Shown here: one piece after another, positions 44,431 through 52,215 of the stretch
How positions within the stretch are numbered: the first letter of the stretch is position 1
Layout of the letters: the number at the start of each line of letters is the position of its first letter
Assembly: GCF_019711595.1 (NCBI RefSeq)
Contig: NZ_JAIGNR010000002.1
Coordinates: 186,001 to 250,000, forward strand
Reading direction: 5' to 3'
From: Qipengyuania sphaerica
GTDB lineage: Bacteria > Pseudomonadota > Alphaproteobacteria > Sphingomonadales > Sphingomonadaceae
DNA: 64,000 nt
Position numbers and translations under genes: made by a program
The notes under the pieces: generated by a model
What the model was told of the DNA's origin: nothing
The model's database searches: none
What the model saw: the letters and a program-made list of their open reading frames with translations, nothing else

Positions 44431-45438
44431 ATGACAAAGCGTTCGCTGTTGCTAATTGGCATGTCCGCCCTCGCATTAGCCTCTTGCGGAGAGGCCAATC
44501 GTTCGGAAACCGTGGAGGCCGTCACGACGGTCGATGTAGCGGAAGCGCCTGCCAGCTACGAAATGGTCGAGCCGATGGCCGAGATGGCCGCCGCACCCGT
44601 GCCTCCTCCCCCTCCTGCCCCGCCGCTATCGCGCGCGGGCCAGACTTCGGCCGACACAATACCGCCCTCCGCCACCAGCCCCGTGCCAGTCGGCATGCCG
44701 CAGGTCGCCTATACCTTCGCCTACGGCTTCCGTGTTTCGCCCAATCTGATCCGTCCGATGCAGGAGAAGCACGCGGACATGTGCGAGGCCAAGGGCCCGA
44801 CGGTTTGCCGTATCGTGTCCATGAACACGGGCGAGAGCGAGGGCGATTATGCCTATGGCAGCCTGCAGATCGCCATCGCCAGCGGAGAGGCGCGCACTTT
44901 CGGGAAGACGCTGACCTCGACCTCCGAAGGCATGAAGGGCGAACTCATCTCCTCATCGATCCAGGGCGAGGACCTCTCCAAGCGTATCGTCGATACCGAG
45001 GCCCGCCTGCGGGCTCGCACGGTCCTGCGCGACCGGCTGATGGAGGTCCTGCGCACGCGGCGCGGAACGGTGGCCGAACTTGTCGAGGCCGAACGGGGCG
45101 TCGCTCAGGTGAACGAAGAGATCGACCAGGCGCAAAGCTGGCTCACCGAGATGCGCGCGCGGGTCGCCTTTTCGACCATGACGATCGAGTACCAAGCCGG
45201 AACCCCCAGCGAAGGCGGCTTCCTCGACCCCATCCGCAACGCCTGGGGCTCGCTCGCCACAATCTTCGGCAACCTCATCGCGATCCTGATGGTGATCGGC
45301 TTCGTGGTCGTGCCGCTGGGGCTGCTTGTCTGGGGCCTCATTCGCCTGTTCCGGCGGCTGGGTTTCTCGACCGGCATCGGCAACGATGGCTGGACCCGTC
45401 CGGTAACGGTTTCGGAAAGCGAGAAGCAGGCCGAGTGA
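44431..45438 (+). CDS. DUF4349 domain-containing lipoprotein
   Basis: The ATG at 44431 follows GGAGAG; 335 residues. Lipobox LASC (Cys19), then a Pro/Ala-rich linker. The DUF4349 domain follows (from about residue 90) with the repeated pattern SLQIAIASGEARTFGKTL and a long coiled coil (about 190-255, VAELVEAERGVAQVNEEI). A C-terminal membrane helix (FGNLIAILMVIGFVVVPLGL) ends in a basic cytosolic tail. It thus appears tethered at both ends. Family function unknown. A possible metalloregulator box precedes it. Confidence 0.87.
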   Translation: MTKRSLLLIGMSALALASCGEANRSETVEAVTTVDVAEAPASYEMVEPMAEMAAAPVPPPPPAPPLSRAGQTSADTIPPSATSPVPVGMPQVAYTFAYGFRVSPNLIRPMQEKHADMCEAKGPTVCRIVSMNTGESEGDYAYGSLQIAIASGEARTFGKTLTSTSEGMKGELISSSIQGEDLSKRIVDTEARLRARTVLRDRLMEVLRTRRGTVAELVEAERGVAQVNEEIDQAQSWLTEMRARVAFSTMTIEYQAGTPSEGGFLDPIRNAWGSLATIFGNLIAILMVIGFVVVPLGLLVWGLIRLFRRLGFSTGIGNDGWTRPVTVSESEKQAE

Positions 45439-45462
45439 CGCTACCGTCATCTATTGCTTCTG

Positions 45463-45497
45463 CCGCGCCTGCGTCGTATCCTTCGGCGCAGGCGCGG
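45463..45497. terminator. Strong hairpin between the DUF4349 and DUF418 genes
   Basis: CCGCGCCTGCG (45463-45473) and CGCAGGCGCGG (45487-45497) form a perfect 11-bp stem with a 13-base loop. No T-run follows, so it may be a rho-aided terminator, a processing site or an mRNA-stabilising element rather than an intrinsic terminator. Confidence 0.45.
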
Positions 45498-45578
45498 GTC
45501 ATATATCCGAGGGGAGCGCCTCCAGGGCAATAAGGGTCGCAGCCGTGTGTGCTGCCTCGGGTACCGGGGGGACCCTTG

Positions 45579-46931
45579 ATGACCATTGCCGATTCCGCTG
45601 CCGCAGCAGCACCCGTCAGGAAAGCCGAACGTATCGGTTCGCTCGACATACTGCGCGGGGTGGCCGTTTTCGGCATCCTGCTCATGAACATCTCCGCTTT
45701 CGGCCTCATCTGGCAGGCCTATGGCAATCCCTATGCGGCTGGCGGATCCGACCCGCTCAACCTGTCGCTGTTCAAGGGAATGAATATCGGCTTCGAAGGC
45801 ACGATGCGCGGCATCTTCTCGATGCTGTTCGGCGCGGGCATCTACCTGATGACCGAACGGATGGAGCAGGGCGGCGCCGGGCTCACCACGGCCGAAATCC
45901 ATTTCCGGCGCATGACCTGGCTGATGATCTTCGGCGTCATCCATTGGTCGCTGCTCTTGTGGACGGGCGAAATCCTGTTCGCCTACTCGATGTGCGGCAT
46001 GGTGCTGTTCGCCCTGCGCAAGCTTGCGCCCACCCGCCAGTTCGCGCTCGGCATCGCGGCGCTGCTGGTCGCTGCCTTCTGGCTCAACCAGGATTATCAC
46101 GAGACTGTCGAGCTATCGCGCGAGGCCGCCGGCATCGAGGCGCAGGTCGCTGCCGGGGCCGAGATCGGTCCCGAAGAGCAAATGACACTCGACAAGTGGA
46201 ACGAGGAAGTCTCGCATTCCATCCCGACCGAGGAATCGACTGCCATGTTCGAAGGCTGGCACGAGGGGTCCTACCTCGATGCGGTCACCGGCATGTGGGA
46301 CTTCAATGTCGAGTTCCAGTGGAAGAGCGCGCCCTTCTGGCTGCTGTTCGACATGATGCCCTTCATGCTGATCGGCATGGCGCTGCTGAAATGGGACGTG
46401 CTGACCGCCGGACGGAGCCTGCAATTCTACGCCGCCATGGCCGCCGTGGGATACGCCATCGGCATACCTCTCGGCATCTATGAATACGGACTGCTTTCGG
46501 CGGGCGATTTCGGACCGCTGGCGGGCGCAGAGGCAGGCAGGACCTACCAGTTCAGCCGGCTCGCCATGGTTGCCGGCCACCTTGGGCTGATCCTTGCGGT
46601 GGTGAAGCTGGGACTCCTCAAATGGCTCCAGTGCGGCCTCGCTGCGGCAGGCCAGATGGCGCTGACGAATTATATCGGGCAGACGCTGATCTGCACGCTG
46701 CTGTTCTACGATTTCGGTTTCGGCCTCTACGGCGACCTCGAACGCTACCAGCTCTACCTGCTGGTCGCGACGATCGCGGCAGCCGAGATGGTCTTCAGCG
46801 TGATCTGGCTGCGCAATTTCCGCTTCGGCCCGCTCGAATGGGTCTGGCGCTCGCTGACCTACTGGAAGCCCCAGCCGATGAGCAAAGGCGGCAGCGGCCC
46901 CGTGCCCGGGCAGATGCTGGGCGCAACCTGA
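45579..46931 (+). CDS. DUF418 domain-containing membrane protein, copy B
   Basis: The ATG at 45579 follows GGGGGG; 450 residues. Same architecture as copy A at 29610: RIGSLDILRGVAVFGILLMN at the start, many helices, and the C-terminal signature WLRNFRFGPLEWVWRSLTYW. It has a longer central charged loop (about residues 185-245) than copy A. The family is related to acyltransferase-3 proteins; substrate and partner unknown. Confidence 0.88.
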   Translation: MTIADSAAAAAPVRKAERIGSLDILRGVAVFGILLMNISAFGLIWQAYGNPYAAGGSDPLNLSLFKGMNIGFEGTMRGIFSMLFGAGIYLMTERMEQGGAGLTTAEIHFRRMTWLMIFGVIHWSLLLWTGEILFAYSMCGMVLFALRKLAPTRQFALGIAALLVAAFWLNQDYHETVELSREAAGIEAQVAAGAEIGPEEQMTLDKWNEEVSHSIPTEESTAMFEGWHEGSYLDAVTGMWDFNVEFQWKSAPFWLLFDMMPFMLIGMALLKWDVLTAGRSLQFYAAMAAVGYAIGIPLGIYEYGLLSAGDFGPLAGAEAGRTYQFSRLAMVAGHLGLILAVVKLGLLKWLQCGLAAAGQMALTNYIGQTLICTLLFYDFGFGLYGDLERYQLYLLVATIAAAEMVFSVIWLRNFRFGPLEWVWRSLTYWKPQPMSKGGSGPVPGQMLGAT

Positions 46932-46938
46932 CCGCGCG

Positions 46939-47265
46939 TCAGCGGCTCATGTCGTGACTTTCGGCGGGGATGGTGACGGTCAGCCCGTCCAGCTCCTCGC
47001 CGAGCACGATCTGGCACGATAAGCGGCTGGTGCGCCGCACGCCTGCGGCGAGGTCGAGCATGTCTTCCTCTTCCTCGCTCGCTTCGGGCAGGCGGTCGAA
47101 CCAGTCTTTCTCGACCACCACATGGCAGGTCGAACAGGCCATCTGGCCCTCGCATGTGCCCTCAAGCGGCATTCCGGCCGCCTGCGCCACGCGCAGCAGG
47201 GAGTCGCCCGGATCGCCTTGCGCTTCGACGCGGTTGCCTTCGGAGGTGATGAAGCTGACCTTCAT
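46939..47265 (-). CDS. 2Fe-2S ferredoxin (adrenodoxin/Fdx type)
   Basis: Starting at ATG 47265, within the desulfurase stop (ATGA), the product is 108 residues. Iron-sulfur ligands are in CEGQMACSTCH and later RLSCQIV, the four-cysteine pattern of vertebrate-type ferredoxins. Coupling to a cysteine desulfurase fits electron supply to cluster assembly or to a P450 or hydroxylase; the first is favoured by context. Confidence 0.92.
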   Translation of the reverse strand: MKVSFITSEGNRVEAQGDPGDSLLRVAQAAGMPLEGTCEGQMACSTCHVVVEKDWFDRLPEASEEEEDMLDLAAGVRRTSRLSCQIVLGEELDGLTVTIPAESHDMSR

Positions 47266-48356
47266 AGTGCACCTTGCGCCTTTGCCGCCTCGTTGATCTC
47301 CTTGCCCGCAGCCTCGATCTCTTCGAGCGTGGTGTAGCGCCCGAAACCGAGGCGGATCGAGCACTTCGCGAGCTTCTTCGGGAGGCCGATAGCCTCGAGC
47401 ACGTGGCTGGTGCGGCCCGATCCGCTGGCGCAGGCGCTGCCAGCCGAGAACATCACACCCCGGCACTCGCTCATCAGCCGGTTTACATCGAGACCGCCGC
47501 CATTCGGCCCGCGCGGGCGGATATTGAGGTTGCCGTGCCAGCGCGCCTCCGCGCTGCCGTTGAGTTCCCAGTTCTCGAAGATCTCGGTCGCGCGTTTCCA
47601 GAGTTGCTGGACGTGGTCTGCATCCTGCTCCATCCGGTCCTTCGCTTCGGCCGCTGCCGCGCCCATTCCGGCAATCAGCGCTGGCGAAAGCGTGCCCGAG
47701 CGCAGGCCGAATTCCTGCCCGCCGCCGGTCTGCACCTCGTCCAGTTCCAGCCCCTCGCGCACCCACAGCGCGCCCACGCCCTTGGGCCCGTGGAACTTGT
47801 GCGCGCTGATGGCGATCATGTCGGCGCCGGTCAGCTCGATCTTGCCGTATGCCTGCACTGCATCGCAGAAATAGAGCGCGTTGTTCTCCTTCGCCTTGCG
47901 GTGCCATTCGATGGTCGGCTGGATCGTGCCGATCTCGTTATTGACCTGCATCAGGCAGACGAGCCGCGTGTCGGCCGGCAGGCTCTGCTTGGTATTGCAC
48001 TGCCCGTTCTTGGCGACGTTAAGGACATGGCACTGGCCAAGGTCGCGCGCGGTATCGAGCACGGCAGCATGTTCGATGGCCGAAACCGACACCGAGCCTC
48101 CCTTGCCGCTTCCACGGATCGCAAGATTAATCGCCTCTGTCGCGCCGCTGGTGAAGACGACCTTGCCGCCCGCCGGGAACAGCTCGGCGACCTGCTCGCG
48201 CGCGAATTCGATCGCCGCCTTGGCCTCGCGGCCCATCTTGTGCGGCGAATGGGGATTGCCGAAGCCGGTTCCGCCCGGCCCGTCGAGCCAGCGCAGCATG
48301 GCATCGCGCGCTTCGGGGGCAAGCGGGGTGGTGGCCTGGTAGTCGAGGTAGATCAT
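47262..48356 (-). CDS. Cysteine desulfurase (NifS/IscS-like), gene 1
   Basis: ATG 48356 follows GGGGAGG; 364 residues beginning IYLDYQATTPL. The PLP-binding lysine is in ISAHKFHGPKG, and the mobile-loop catalytic cysteine is in SAGSACASGSGRTSHV. It releases sulfur from cysteine as persulfide. It is coupled to a ferredoxin gene, while a second desulfurase gene lies upstream on the same strand after 214 bases. Compared with IscS it has a somewhat shorter C-terminus. Confidence 0.93.
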   Translation of the reverse strand: MIYLDYQATTPLAPEARDAMLRWLDGPGGTGFGNPHSPHKMGREAKAAIEFAREQVAELFPAGGKVVFTSGATEAINLAIRGSGKGGSVSVSAIEHAAVLDTARDLGQCHVLNVAKNGQCNTKQSLPADTRLVCLMQVNNEIGTIQPTIEWHRKAKENNALYFCDAVQAYGKIELTGADMIAISAHKFHGPKGVGALWVREGLELDEVQTGGGQEFGLRSGTLSPALIAGMGAAAAEAKDRMEQDADHVQQLWKRATEIFENWELNGSAEARWHGNLNIRPRGPNGGGLDVNRLMSECRGVMFSAGSACASGSGRTSHVLEAIGLPKKLAKCSIRLGFGRYTTLEEIEAAGKEINEAAKAQGAL

Positions 48357-48385
48357 CGGACCTCCCCGCCTTCCCGAAGGTGACG

Positions 48386-48468
48386 AAGTTGACACCGCGT
48401 CACCCCGCCCCAAAGCCCCGAAACCCGCAGATTTGTGCGGCTCGAGATGCGCCGGGCAAAGTTGACAC
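48386..48468. repeat. Direct repeat AAGTTGACAC upstream of desulfurase gene 1
   Basis: The 10-mer AAGTTGACAC occurs at 48386-48395 and again at 48459-48468, 73 bases apart, in the 214-base gap between the two cysteine desulfurase genes. A GGATGGAACAG element (48484-48494) similar to half of the dispersed repeat of 15148/27190 follows. These could be regulator sites for desulfurase gene 1, but no known box is matched. Confidence 0.4.
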
Positions 48469-48570
48469 GATGCGGAGCCTCCGGGATGGAACAGAGCGTT
48501 GTCATAGGGTCAGGATTGGCCGTTCGCTGCGAAGTAGGAAAGCCATAATGGCAGGCGGCGCCACGAAAAT

Positions 48571-49629
48571 TCACGCCTTCGCCAACTCAAGCCATACCTC
48601 GCAGAAGCGTTCCACTTCTTGGCGCGTGGTGGTCCAGCCGAAGCTGGCGCGGATGGTGCGGTCGGCGACGTCGGGTTCGACCTGCATGGCTTGCAGCACG
48701 TGGCTGGTTTTCATCGTGCCCGAGGAACAGGCGCTGCCCTGGCTGACCGAAATGCCCGCCATGTCGAACCTCATGACCTGTGCGCTGCCGCTCATCTTGG
48801 GCATGGCTATGGCGCGGATGAAGGGGGTCGGGTCGCAGAGGCGGTCGGACAGCCAAGTGCCGCCAAGCTCGCGGCATTCCTGCGCGAGGCTTTCGATTGG
48901 TTCGAGGATGGACGGGTCGAGATAAGGATCGCCGCAAGCCTCCAGCGCCGCCGCCATGCCGAGCACGCCCGGCAGGTTCTCCGTCCCGCGACGGTAGCCG
49001 CGTTCCTGCCCGCCAGCCGGTTCTAGCATGGCGAAATCCTTGACCATCAGCGCGCCCACGCCGATGGGGCCGCCGAACTTGTGCGCCGAGATGATCGCCA
49101 TGTCGCAAGGCGGAAAGGGCAATTTGCCGGCACTCTGCGCGCAGTCGGCGAGCAGCAGGCCGCCTTGCTGCCGAACGATTCCAGCGATCGCGGCAAGGTC
49201 CTGCGCGTTGCCAGTCTCCGAATTGATATGCTGCACTGCCACCAATGGTCGCTCGCGCTGCACCGCCTCGGTGAGCACCTCGAGTTCGAGGGCCCCGTCG
49301 GGCCGCACGGGCAGCCGCTCCGCATCGGGCGCGGCCTTCAGGATCGCGTCATGCTCGACCGCCGAAACCAGCCGCGCACCCGCCTTCGCATGTCCCAGAG
49401 CCAGCGCCGCAGCCTCGCTCGCGCCGGAGGTGAAGATCACCTCTCCCTGCCATCCCAGCGCCCGTTTCACCCGTTCGCGCGCATCCTCCAGCGCGGCGCG
49501 GGCCTTGCGGCCTTCGGCGTGCGGGCTGCTGGGATTGGCCCAGAGCGTGAAGCCTTCTTCCATCGCGCGCTTCGCTTCGGGGCGCAGCGGAGTGGTGGCG
49601 GCGTGGTCGAGATAGATGCGTTGCGTAAC
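48571..49629 (-). CDS. Cysteine desulfurase/aminotransferase class V, gene 2, start codon unclear
   Basis: The conserved protein begins at TQRIYLDHAATTPL, about 352 residues. PLP lysine in ISAHKFGGPIG, catalytic cysteine in SQGSACSSGTMKTSHV. Reading upstream of the first conserved codons, no ATG, GTG or TTG occurs in frame until ATG 49749, which would add 40 residues of low-quality sequence across the neighbouring gene's promoter. The codon just before ACG-CAA-CGC is GTT (49629). Possible starts are ACG or ATC, or the gene may be impaired. The rest of the protein looks intact. Confidence 0.8.
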   Translation of the reverse strand, partial: VTQRIYLDHAATTPLRPEAKRAMEEGFTLWANPSSPHAEGRKARAALEDARERVKRALGWQGEVIFTSGASEAAALALGHAKAGARLVSAVEHDAILKAAPDAERLPVRPDGALELEVLTEAVQRERPLVAVQHINSETGNAQDLAAIAGIVRQQGGLLLADCAQSAGKLPFPPCDMAIISAHKFGGPIGVGALMVKDFAMLEPAGGQERGYRRGTENLPGVLGMAAALEACGDPYLDPSILEPIESLAQECRELGGTWLSDRLCDPTPFIRAIAMPKMSGSAQVMRFDMAGISVSQGSACSSGTMKTSHVLQAMQVEPDVADRTIRASFGWTTTRQEVERFCEVWLELAKA

Positions 49630-49648
49630 GGGACGGAGCCTTAAATTA

Positions 49649-49676
49649 TTGCGATTTCGCGGCGAAACCCTATATA
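49649..49676 (+). promoter_or_regulatory. Sigma-70-like promoter of the hydrolase gene
   Basis: TTGCGA (49649-49654), a 16-base spacer and TATATA (49671-49676) form a housekeeping-type promoter pointing at the hydrolase gene 72 bases downstream. It lies in the region any 5' extension of the minus-strand desulfurase would have to cross. Confidence 0.55.
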
Positions 49677-49747
49677 GCGCGCCACTTCGCGCAAACCCCC
49701 AATGGGTGCAAGCGCGCCCGAAAATTTCTGCCAGGGTAACCCTCCCC

Positions 49748-50404
49748 ATGCCGACCGTGATCTTTCCCGGCCCCGAAGGCCGCCTCGAAGGCCGTTTCTC
49801 TCCCGGACCGCGCCCGCGCGCGCCCGTGGCGATGATCCTCCACCCGCACCCGCAGGGCGGCGGCACGATGAACGAGCAGATCACGCAGCGGCTCTACAAG
49901 ACCTTCGTCAACCGCGGTTTCGCAACGCTGCGCTTCAATTTCCGCGGCGTCGGCCGCAGCCAGGGCAGCTTCGACAACGGCATCGGCGAATTGTCCGATG
50001 CGGCCTCCGCGCTCGACTGGGTGCAGCAGGTTCATCCCGATGCGAGCGTAACCTGGGTCGCAGGCGTCAGCTTCGGCTCGCTGATCGGCATGCAGCTGCT
50101 CATGCGCCGCCCGGAAATCCGCGGCTGGATTTCGATTGGTGCGCCGGCGAGCATGTACGACTTCTCCTTCCTCGCCCCCTGCCCCGCCAGCGGCATCTTC
50201 ATCCACGGCGCGCAGGACACGGTGGTCCAGCCCAATGCGGTGACCAAGCTGGTCGAAAAGCTGCGCACGCAGAAGCACATCACCGTGCACCACGAGGAAA
50301 TCCCGCGTGCCAACCATTTCTTCGAGAACGAGCAGGCGGAACTGATGAAGTCTGTCGACAACTATCTCGACTTCCGCCTCGATCCGGCGTGTCCGATCAC
50401 TTGA
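49748..50404 (+). CDS. Alpha/beta hydrolase, short cytosolic type
   Basis: The 218-residue hydrolase lacks a signal peptide. It has MILHPHPQGGGTMNEQ, NFRGVGRSQG, the nucleophile elbow GVSFGS, Asp in HGAQDTVV and His in RANHFF. This matches the family of small hydrolases often found near cysteine desulfurases in alphaproteobacteria; the substrate is unknown. Confidence 0.88.
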   Translation: MPTVIFPGPEGRLEGRFSPGPRPRAPVAMILHPHPQGGGTMNEQITQRLYKTFVNRGFATLRFNFRGVGRSQGSFDNGIGELSDAASALDWVQQVHPDASVTWVAGVSFGSLIGMQLLMRRPEIRGWISIGAPASMYDFSFLAPCPASGIFIHGAQDTVVQPNAVTKLVEKLRTQKHITVHHEEIPRANHFFENEQAELMKSVDNYLDFRLDPACPIT

Positions 50405-50411
50405 TCTGATT

Positions 50412-50678
50412 ACGAAGCCGCCTCCGCGGCTTCGTCCTCGGCGCTGATTCGACGCTAGAGCGTCGAGCACCTGCGGGCGGGCAGTCGCCCTTTGACTGCC
50501 GTGACCAAGATATAGACCAAATATCGAGGGCAGAGCGCCAGAACCGGGCCGGAGGAGGCCCGGCAAGCGCGGAAGCGTAGTCGAAGACGCAGCTGGCCAA
50601 AGGCCACCTGCAGGCGCGCCCGCAGCGGGTGCAGCTTGCTGCACATCTAGCGAGGACGAACCGACGGAGGTCGGTTCG
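50412..50678. other. Gene-free, hairpin-rich structured region
   Basis: The 380-base gap between 50404 and 50785 has no convincing gene. It carries at least seven inverted repeats in 267 bases: 50412-50435 (10-bp stem, loop CTCC), 50449-50466, 50480-50500 (GGCAGTC/GACTGCC), 50544-50563 (CCGGGCC/GGCCCGG), 50590-50609, 50629-50644 and 50657-50678 (9-bp stem, loop GGAG). The two outermost hairpins carry GGAG loops on opposite strands. This looks like a structured RNA gene or a palindromic repeat element rather than a simple terminator. Confidence 0.5.
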
Positions 50679-50731
50679 CACCCCAGAATCTCCCTTTTTC
50701 GTGCGCAGGAATGTGTCGCTTGCAATTGGAG

Positions 50732-50748
50732 TGATATGTTGTAACATT
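50732..50748. promoter_or_regulatory. Near-palindromic TGATATGTTGTAACATT box
   Basis: A second copy of the TGATAYGTTGTAACAT motif seen at 44346. It lies 37 bases before the tonB-like gene, in promoter position. TonB genes in this group are commonly metal-regulated (Fur or Zur), which suits the box; the regulator is inferred. Confidence 0.5.
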
Positions 50749-50784
50749 GCTATTACTTGGAGTCGCAATGGAGAGGACAAGCAG

Positions 50785-51456
50785 ATGTCATATGTCGACC
50801 AGAAACAGGGCCCATCGCCCGCCGGAATGGCCAGTGCATTAATCGTGCAAGGTGCGATCGGCGCCCTGATCGTGACCGGCCTTTCCGTCGCTACGGGGGT
50901 CATCAAGAAGCGCGAGATCGTCGACACCTGGGAAGTAAGGGATCCGATCCCGCCCGAGCCCGAACCCATGCCCGAACCGGAAACGAGCCAGCAGCCCGAG
51001 GTCGCTACCGAACCCCCGGTGACGGTTCCGCAACCCAAGTTCGATTTCGAGCGACCCCAGCCCGATTACAAGACCAGCGAAATTATCGTCGACCGCCCGG
51101 TCATCCCCATTCCCCAACCCACGGTCGAACCCGCCCCGCCTGCGCCTGTGCCGAGTTTCCCGCCGGTTTCGGCTAGGCCGCGCAACGACCCCGGCACCTG
51201 GTTGCGCGACAGCGATTACCGGACGGGCTGGGTCAGGCGCGAATATGCTGGCGTCGCCGGCTTCAAGCTCGATATCTCGGCCACCGGCAAGGTCATCGGC
51301 TGCCGACTCACCAAGTCCACCGGCCATGCGGAACTGGACCAGGCAACATGCCGGCTGGTCCAGCAAAGGGCGAAGTTCGAGCCCGCTCGCGGCCCCAACG
51401 GCGAGCCGGTCGCCGGCAGCTATTCTTCTGCCGTCAGCTGGGTCCTGCCCGAGTAG
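50785..51456 (+). CDS. tonB: TonB-family energy transducer
   Basis: ATG 50785 follows GGAGAGG; 223 residues: an N-terminal anchor (ALIVQGAIGALIVTGLSVA), a Pro/Glu-rich periplasm-spanning linker (PEPEPMPEPETSQQPE and following) and a C-terminal TonB domain from about residue 140 (GFKLDISATGKVIGCRLTK, then SSAVSWVLPE). It transmits proton-motive force to TonB-dependent outer membrane receptors. Partner exbBD genes are not in the window. A near-palindromic operator-like box lies upstream. Confidence 0.9.
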   Translation: MSYVDQKQGPSPAGMASALIVQGAIGALIVTGLSVATGVIKKREIVDTWEVRDPIPPEPEPMPEPETSQQPEVATEPPVTVPQPKFDFERPQPDYKTSEIIVDRPVIPIPQPTVEPAPPAPVPSFPPVSARPRNDPGTWLRDSDYRTGWVRREYAGVAGFKLDISATGKVIGCRLTKSTGHAELDQATCRLVQQRAKFEPARGPNGEPVAGSYSSAVSWVLPE

Positions 51457-51469
51457 CCTCCTGTCCGGG

Positions 51470-51685
51470 TCAGTCCTGCTGCGAGCCCCGTTCGACCTTG
51501 TCGAGCGGGGTTTCGCCGTCTGCGGTAGGCACCGTCCAGATCGCCACATTGACCACTGCGATCAGGGCAAGGAAGACCATCAGCAGCGCGTTTTTCACAT
51601 TCCCGGTGCGCTTCCACAAGAGGAATGCACCCGCGACCAGGGCCACGGCGGCGAGAACGACGATGGATAGGACGACATCGAGCAT
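51470..51685 (-). CDS. Small two-helix membrane protein, function unknown
   Basis: The 71-residue product has two hydrophobic helices (VVLSIVVLAAVALVAGAFLLW and VFLALIAVVNVAIW) joined by a basic loop KRTGNVKN, and an acidic tail. Its codon use is normal for the window. Convergent with tonB, 13 bases apart. No family is recognised. Confidence 0.6.
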   Translation of the reverse strand: MLDVVLSIVVLAAVALVAGAFLLWKRTGNVKNALLMVFLALIAVVNVAIWTVPTADGETPLDKVERGSQQD

Positions 51686-51728
51686 GCCGTTTCCCTAGCC
51701 ACGGCTGCCCGAATTGCAAAGCGGGCGC

Positions 51729-51753
51729 GGAACGCGTCACCCCTCCTGCCGTT
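51729..51753 (+). promoter_or_regulatory. EcfG-type general stress promoter before DUF3597
   Basis: GGAAC (51729-51733), 16 bases, CGTT (51750-51753) followed by G match the EcfG consensus and the entericidin promoter exactly in spacing. The ATG of the DUF3597 gene lies 53 bases downstream behind AAGGGGAG. Confidence 0.7.
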
Positions 51754-51806
51754 GACTCCCCGATAACGCGGCATGCCGCCGCAGCGACATACAAGGGGAG
51801 AAACCC

Positions 51807-52178
51807 ATGAGCATATTCACGAAAATCAAGGACGCGATCTTCGGCAAGAAGGACGAAAAGCCCGAAGCGGAAGCGAAGACCGGCAACGCCTGGGCCGATG
51901 CACCCGTCACCGAAGCGCGCGCCACCCCGATCGTCAATGTCGAGAACAGCCTCGATTCCATGCCCGGTGCAGACCGGCTCAACTGGCGCACCTCGATCGT
52001 CGACCTGATGAAGCTGATCGGCGTCGATTCCAGTTACGAGAACCGCAAGGCGCTGGCTCAGGAACTGGGCCGCGAGGATTATTCGGGCACCGCCGAAGAC
52101 AATATCTGGCTGCACAAGCGCACCATGCGCGAACTTTCGGCCAATGGAGGCAAGGTCCCGGCCGAATTCCTCGATTGA
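51807..52178 (+). CDS. DUF3597 domain-containing protein
   Basis: The 123-residue soluble protein begins MSIFTKIKDAIFGK and contains the DUF3597 C-terminal domain (NWRTSIVDLMKLIGVDSSYE, then RKALAQELGREDYSG). The family has a solved alpha-helical domain but no function. The EcfG-type promoter upstream suggests a role in the general stress response. Confidence 0.88.
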   Translation: MSIFTKIKDAIFGKKDEKPEAEAKTGNAWADAPVTEARATPIVNVENSLDSMPGADRLNWRTSIVDLMKLIGVDSSYENRKALAQELGREDYSGTAEDNIWLHKRTMRELSANGGKVPAEFLD

Positions 52179-52215
52179 TTTGACTTGGTTACGCAGGGCG
52201 CGCACAGCCCTGCAC

